Part shown: piece by piece, positions 26,011-32,229 of the stretch
How the letters are laid out: each line of letters starts with the position of its first letter
Numbering within the stretch: position 1 is the stretch's first letter
DNA from: Candidatus Poseidoniaceae archaeon
Lineage (GTDB): Archaea > Thermoplasmatota > Poseidoniia > Poseidoniales > Poseidoniaceae
Direction: 5' to 3'
NCBI GenBank assembly: GCA_028821785.1
Contig: JAPKFC010000018.1
Coordinates: forward strand, 1-32,229
DNA: 32,229 nucleotides
Position numbers and translations under genes: made by a program
The notes under the pieces: generated by a model
Told to the model about the DNA's origin: nothing
Database searches by the model: none
Seen by the model: the letters and a program-made list of their open reading frames with translations, nothing else

Positions 26011-26277
26011 ATGGACAAGGAAATTCCAAAGTCAATTCATAACCTCGCTACATCGCACGATTTCCAGCCAAGCGTTAGAATCGGCAAATCCGGTATCACT
26101 GATTTGTTAATAGAAGAAATCGATTCACAATTAACCAAAAAGAATGTTGTAAAAATAAAAATCAATAGAGGATTATTTGAGAAAAAGGATATCAAAGCTG
26201 TATGGAACTCCCTTGCTGATGAAACTAACTCAACTGTTGTCTTGGCTAGAGGTAATGTGGGCGTTCTTTGGCGTTAA
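26011..26277 (+). CDS. YhbY-like CRM-domain RNA-binding protein
   Basis: 88 residues forming a single CRM (CRS1-YhbY) domain. Bacterial YhbY binds pre-50S particles; the archaeal role is thought to be in RNA or ribosome assembly. Seen here are FQPSVRIGKSGITDLLIEEI, the basic strand VVKIKINRGLFEKKDIKAV, and the typical end VLARGNVGVLWR. GAGGGAG lies a few bases before ATG 26011. It follows the RNase P Rpp21 gene by 60 bases; the pairing of these two genes is seen in other archaea and suggests an RNA-processing unit. Confidence 0.93.
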   Translation: MDKEIPKSIHNLATSHDFQPSVRIGKSGITDLLIEEIDSQLTKKNVVKIKINRGLFEKKDIKAVWNSLADETNSTVVLARGNVGVLWR

Positions 26278-26329
26278 TAGTGAAATTTTTAGGCAAATAG
26301 TCAAAGGTTGATTTTCACACGGTGACAAT

Positions 26330-28069
26330 ATGGTAGCGGGGATCTCACTCACTGAGCGTCTAAAACGCCATCCAGCACAAAATGTTGCAATGCTGCTTTT
26401 ACTAGTTGTTGGCAGCCTAATGTTTGCTAGTGAAGTATTTGCTCAAGGTGATGCTAATGACCTGCATCTAGATTTACATGTAAAAGAGGGGTATGAAAGT
26501 ACAGCCATCTGGGTCGGTCTTGCGATTTTACTCGGCGTATATGGATTAATTATTACTGAAATAGTTCATCGTACCTTAGCTGCGGCTCTCGGCGGTTTGA
26601 TTGCCGTAGTAGCATTGAACTATTTCACAGTGGAATCGGCTCTAACGCTCGCTGCGGTCACCACAATGATAGATTGGGAAACGATAGGTCTGCTACTCGG
26701 CATGATGGTAATGGTTGGAATATTATCTAATACGGGTATTTTCGAGTGGTTTGCTGTTGAAGCATATAAAAAATCTAAAGGTTCTATTTGGACTCTGGTA
26801 GTGATTTTGTGTAGCGTTACTGCAGTTCTATCGGCCTTTTTAGATAATGTTACCACTATGTTATTGATTACTCCTGTCACAATACAATTAGCTAAAGTAT
26901 TGGACTTAAAACCAATTCCAATTTTAATTTCAGAAGTATTATTTTCTAACGTTGGAGGTGCTGCAACGATGATTGGAGATCCACCTAATATCATGATTGG
27001 TTCGGGTCTATCTCCAACAGCAATCGCAAGTAAAGGATACGAGGACCTTGCTAGTTCTGGCGTCACTTTCAACGACTTCATAACTGAAATGGCCCCTGGT
27101 ATTTTGATGACAATAGTTCCAACATTCATGCTAGTTAGATATCTCTATCGTGATGAATTTACTGGAGAGCGCCAGCGTGATGTTGCAGAACTTGAAGCCA
27201 AATACGGAGTTAAAGATGTAAAATTATTGAAAATTAGCGGGTTGATTCTAGGGCTAGTTATTTTAGGATTTTTCCTCCACCCTATACTGCACATAGCGGT
27301 CTCTTGGGTTGCTCTTTTGGGAGCAGTTCTAATGTTGTTGGCGACAGATAGGCATGATATCGAAGAATCACTAGAAAAAGTGGAATGGACAACACTTCTA
27401 TTCTTTGCCGGATTATTTGTTCTGGTTCATTCACTCCAGTACCTCGGTGTAATAAATTTCATAGGAGAATATGTTGAGAAAGGAATCCAATTATTCCCTG
27501 AAGGTGAGGGGGGATATATTCGTCTATCTGCAGCAATTTTAATCATTTTATGGGTTTCAGCATTCGCAAGTGCTTTTATTGATAATATTCCATATACGGC
27601 AACAATGATTCCTATTGTTCTACAAATTTCACATTCACTTTCCATTGAATTAGGGCCACTAATTTGGGCTTTAGCATTTGGTGCATGTTTGGGTGGAAAC
27701 GGTACGCTAATCGGCGCCTCAGCGAATGTTGTGACTGCAGGTATGGCTGAGGAAGCAGGTTATCCAATATCTTTCAAAGAATTTTTCAGAGCAGGATTCC
27801 CTGTAATGATATTGACTACAGCGATCATATCAGTCTATATGATTGCAGTTTACGTGTTTTCTGCTGATCACACACTATATGCGAAAATAGTCCTATTAGG
27901 AATCACTCTAGTAGGGATAATCTTACAATTTTCACGTGGTATAGCCAAGGGTAAATCTTTCTCAGAATCTCTAATCGATGATGATTATGATGAAATTAAG
28001 GAAGTCGTTTTGGACACAATAGATGATGTCAAAAGTACGATAATATCAAAAATAAGCGAAGAAGAGTGA
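26330..28069 (+). CDS. ArsB/NhaD-type ion permease (SLC13/P-protein-like)
   Basis: 579 residues with 11-13 predicted membrane helices; an N-terminal hydrophobic segment ending EVFAQ may be a signal or a first helix. The two-fold repeat of the ion-transporter superfamily is clear: FLDNVTTMLLITPVTIQLA near 171-189 with GDPPNIMIG near 215, and FIDNIPYTATMIPIVLQIS near 415-433 with GASANVVTAG near 461. Such proteins move anions (arsenite, dicarboxylates) or exchange Na+/H+; the DPPN and IDN signatures resemble the P-protein/NhaD side. The ion cannot be read from the sequence; a Na+/H+ role is plausible in a marine cell. GGTGA lies four bases before ATG 26330. The tail (~545-579) is acidic and cytosolic. 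Confidence 0.87.
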   Translation: MVAGISLTERLKRHPAQNVAMLLLLVVGSLMFASEVFAQGDANDLHLDLHVKEGYESTAIWVGLAILLGVYGLIITEIVHRTLAAALGGLIAVVALNYFTVESALTLAAVTTMIDWETIGLLLGMMVMVGILSNTGIFEWFAVEAYKKSKGSIWTLVVILCSVTAVLSAFLDNVTTMLLITPVTIQLAKVLDLKPIPILISEVLFSNVGGAATMIGDPPNIMIGSGLSPTAIASKGYEDLASSGVTFNDFITEMAPGILMTIVPTFMLVRYLYRDEFTGERQRDVAELEAKYGVKDVKLLKISGLILGLVILGFFLHPILHIAVSWVALLGAVLMLLATDRHDIEESLEKVEWTTLLFFAGLFVLVHSLQYLGVINFIGEYVEKGIQLFPEGEGGYIRLSAAILIILWVSAFASAFIDNIPYTATMIPIVLQISHSLSIELGPLIWALAFGACLGGNGTLIGASANVVTAGMAEEAGYPISFKEFFRAGFPVMILTTAIISVYMIAVYVFSADHTLYAKIVLLGITLVGIILQFSRGIAKGKSFSESLIDDDYDEIKEVVLDTIDDVKSTIISKISEEE

Positions 28070-28142
28070 AACTCGAACCAACTTAGTTTTGATGAACTCA
28101 ATTATCCGTTGTATTGAATAGGCTTAGTCACTTGGTTGCTTT

Positions 28143-28157
28143 GAGGGCGAGTCTATT
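28143..28157 (+). promoter_or_regulatory. Ribosome-binding site and AUU start of the zinc-ribbon/TPR gene
   Basis: GAGGG (28143-28147) is followed, eight bases after GAGG, by ATT 28155. No ATG, GTG or TTG exists in this frame between the upstream stop (TAG 28125) and TTG 28242, although zinc-ribbon cysteines are encoded in between. Confidence 0.6.
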
Positions 28158-29543
28158 TACGAGTGCAAAGTTTGTGGCCTTCTTTCACTAGGCGGAGATG
28201 CTTGTCCCGCTTGTGGTAGTCAGATTCGTACTGATTTAACCTTGGATGATCAAGATGATAGTCCACTCCCACTTGAAATCCCTGGGCTCGATGAAGCCAC
28301 AGAATCATGGTACCAATTAGATGGTAATGAACATATAGAGGTCGTTCAACAAGCAGAGCCTGTTGATGAACAATCTAACTCAAATAAAAGTCAAGGTGGC
28401 TTGCCATTTGGATATAATGGTGATTCCAACACCAATGTACCTAATCTCCCATTTGGTATCGGCAGTAATGCACAAGGAGTACCTTTTGAAGTAGCGGGAA
28501 TGGACAGACTACCTAGTGTTGTAGCAGAACAACCACTGGTGGTTAATGAGGTGCCAATTTCTGAGCCATCTATAACTCAGAACCAACCAATAGTTCCTGT
28601 AGTTGAAACACCTGTTGAGGTTGTTGTAAAGGAGAAAATTAACCCTCTATTTGAATCTACAGTCGAGCAACAAAAAACAGTAGAATCTCCAGTAATTGAG
28701 TCTAAAGAAATTGTTAGTACTCCACAAATAACCGAAGCGGAAATGGGGGCTGAACTGTGGACAATTGACGCCGAAGCCCCTGATATGGAACAATTATATT
28801 CTGTTCACGAAGAGGTGGTTGAATATGTTCACGAGTCGGATGAGCCTGTACTATATACTACAAATTCACAATCTTATTTCAATCCCGAACTGGACTCAGA
28901 GTCACAGCATCAGGCACAAGATTTCCATTATCCACTCGAGTCAATACCAGTTGATAATCAATCACAGCTGATATTGAAGTTGCACCCTGCTAAAGCCCTT
29001 GGAGTTGATTTGAGTCAGCACCCAGGACTAGAGAGTTTACTGGCAGAAGCATTCTATGCAATCGGCGCTGAGGAATGGGATGACGCAACAGAATCATTCC
29101 AACAACTGGCAGCATCCAAGCCGGAAGATGCTAATATCTTCAACAATTATGGACTTTCTTTATTGCAAAAAGCACTGGCTATGACCAAGAGCCAAAACCC
29201 TGAAACAGTTGCACAATCTGAGATGCAATTTCGTTCTTCTATACTGTCGCTAAGAGAGGCTGCAAAGAAGCAACCAGGTAATCCAACAATTCTACTAAAT
29301 CTTTCACATGCACTACTGGCTAGTGGCAGAGTTGACAAGGCATTGCAAATAATTAGAGTCCACAATTCCACTAGTGATTCTAATGAAGGAAAAAATCTGG
29401 AGGCTGCAGTCCTAGCAGCTCAAGGGCAGAGTGCAATGGCAAAACAGATTCTGGAAACAGTGTCTAGTCAATTAAAACAATCTTCAAATTCACATCTTGC
29501 GGATGATGTAATTGACTCCAATTTGGCAAAACTCAGCCAATAA
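28155..29543 (+). CDS. Zinc-ribbon and TPR-repeat protein, probable AUU start
   Basis: 462 residues if begun at ATT 28155; a TTG at 28242 would give 433 residues but would lose the zinc ribbon C4-x2-C7...C17-x2-C20 (YECKVCG, DACPACG). Residues ~30-270 are acidic, Pro/Gln/Val-rich and probably disordered (repeated VVEVP-like wording, plus two LPFG boxes, GGLPFGYN and NLPFGIG). The C-terminal ~190 residues are helical TPR-like units: AFYAIGAEEWDDATESFQQL, then IFNNYGLSLLQKAL, then ILLNLSHALLASGRVDKALQ. The protein is a likely cytosolic scaffold. It starts 85 bases after the permease and may share its transcript. The exact family is unrecognised. Confidence 0.75.
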   Translation: MYECKVCGLLSLGGDACPACGSQIRTDLTLDDQDDSPLPLEIPGLDEATESWYQLDGNEHIEVVQQAEPVDEQSNSNKSQGGLPFGYNGDSNTNVPNLPFGIGSNAQGVPFEVAGMDRLPSVVAEQPLVVNEVPISEPSITQNQPIVPVVETPVEVVVKEKINPLFESTVEQQKTVESPVIESKEIVSTPQITEAEMGAELWTIDAEAPDMEQLYSVHEEVVEYVHESDEPVLYTTNSQSYFNPELDSESQHQAQDFHYPLESIPVDNQSQLILKLHPAKALGVDLSQHPGLESLLAEAFYAIGAEEWDDATESFQQLAASKPEDANIFNNYGLSLLQKALAMTKSQNPETVAQSEMQFRSSILSLREAAKKQPGNPTILLNLSHALLASGRVDKALQIIRVHNSTSDSNEGKNLEAAVLAAQGQSAMAKQILETVSSQLKQSSNSHLADDVIDSNLAKLSQ

Positions 29544-29565
29544 AACATCTGGCGATCCGCAATAA

Positions 29566-29581
29566 TTCTTCAATTGAAGAA
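29566..29581 (+). terminator. 16-bp palindrome after the TPR gene
   Basis: TTCTTCAATTGAAGAA is a perfect inverted repeat 22 bases after the stop codon, followed by an A/T-rich run. It may end the adk-to-TPR transcript and separate it from the rRNA unit. Confidence 0.45.
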
Positions 29582-29620
29582 GCAAAAATTATAATTTCTT
29601 AGTGTTGATAATTACATTAT

Positions 29621-29631
29621 TATTATATATT
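29621..29631 (+). promoter_or_regulatory. TATA-like element for the 23S transcript
   Basis: TATTATATATT is the strongest TATA-like sequence in the 437-base gene-poor stretch 29544-29980. Transcription would start near 29655, about 325 bases before mature 23S. The surrounding region is very A/T-rich, so the match could be chance. Confidence 0.35.
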
Positions 29632-29789
29632 TCAGGAGTGATTAAGTCCAAAATCACTACAATTTTTGTCTCAAACCAGTATCTTATTTGAACTATTTTG
29701 AGCATGCTAAAATGGCAAAAAAACCACTAAATTCTCTCGCTGCTAAATGTGGTGCTGTGCCTTCATTTAGACGCTATGTCAGTGAGTGA

Positions 29790-29980
29790 ATAGACGGCGC
29801 CCAAACCGAGCCTTTGATATATGGGTGGTAGGTCGGGGGCTTGCTTAAGCACCCTTGTATGCTCGGCGTATAGGGGGAAGGGCTGAGGAGAACCACCTTG
29901 AGGAGTGGTTTTCTGTGGAGGCCGAATTGGCATTACTAGATACCGAAGGGTTACTCATATGGTGTGGAAATACATACATG
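29790..29980 (+). ncRNA. Structured leader of pre-23S, or separate small RNA
   Basis: A GC-richer block between the A/T-rich promoter zone and mature 23S. ATATGGGT (29819-29826) can pair with ACTCATAT (29953-29960), closing a region with three internal hairpins: 29835-29854 (GGG-x-GCTT with AAGC-x-CCC), 29889-29912 (AGAACCAC with GTGGTTTTCT) and 29921-29931 (GCC with GGC). It could be part of the rRNA processing leader or an independent RNA of ~145 bases. No known family is assigned. Confidence 0.4.

Positions 29981-32229
<2,249 letters not shown>

Noticed and set aside
26280-26320. Inverted repeat GTGAAA...TTTCAC before the permease
   Set aside because: Only 6 bp of A/T-rich pairing across ~27 bases; expected by chance.
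26620-27129. 169-codon open frame on the minus strand opposite the permease
   Set aside because: It lies wholly inside a strongly supported membrane-protein gene, has no ribosome-binding site and no recognisable domain; it is an antisense shadow.
29820-29915. Archaeal SRP (7S) RNA
   Set aside because: TAGGTCGGGGG and TTGTA look like its 5' domain, but the helix 8 signature (GGAAG and AGCA loops) is missing and only ~165 bases are available, against ~300 needed.

Overview
The window looks like a chromosomal piece of a planktonic marine archaeon related to the Thermoplasmata, most likely Marine Group II (Poseidoniales); Marine Group III cannot be excluded. The evidence is archaeal-type genes (archaeosine synthase ArcS, archaeal S15, archaeal GluRS and PheRS beta, RNase HII, RNase P protein Rpp21, type II GAPDH), a 23S rRNA with no 16S in front of it, very large signal-peptide surface proteins, and low-to-moderate GC. 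No phage, insertion sequence, CRISPR array or tRNA gene was seen.

Layout. 1-2239 (-): a surface protein running off the left edge. 2256-4698 (+): arcS, then ribosomal protein S15. 4748-5602 (-): a pirin. 5742-9164 (+): a degraded RecJ/DHH-like protein, a small helical protein, and a membrane protein with a C-terminal zinc ribbon. 9168-14628 (-): one gene run, in transcription order a large surface protein, RNase HII, GluRS and a CBS-domain protein. 14712-15278 (+): a proline-rich protein. 15305-18665 (-): a GXGXG glutamate-synthase-like protein, then pheT. 18810-24917 (+): type II GAPDH, then a 1665-residue S8 peptidase. 24971-28069 (+): adenylate kinase, RNase P Rpp21, a YhbY-like RNA-binding protein and an ArsB/NhaD-type permease. 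28155-29543 (+): a zinc-ribbon/TPR protein. 29981-32229 (+): a partial 23S rRNA behind a structured leader.

The theme is translation and RNA handling (tRNA modification, two aminoacyl-tRNA synthetases, S15, RNase P, YhbY, RNase HII, 23S), mixed with cell-surface proteins that may take part in protein degradation and attachment.

The points most worth a second look: two genes (pheT and the zinc-ribbon/TPR gene) appear to start at AUU behind good Shine-Dalgarno sequences; the S8 peptidase has Asp where the oxyanion-hole Asn is expected; a hairpin covers the Shine-Dalgarno of the GXGXG gene and a similar hairpin follows gap; the S15-neighbouring RecJ-like gene has lost its first metal ligand; and the region just before 23S folds into what may be a separate small RNA.
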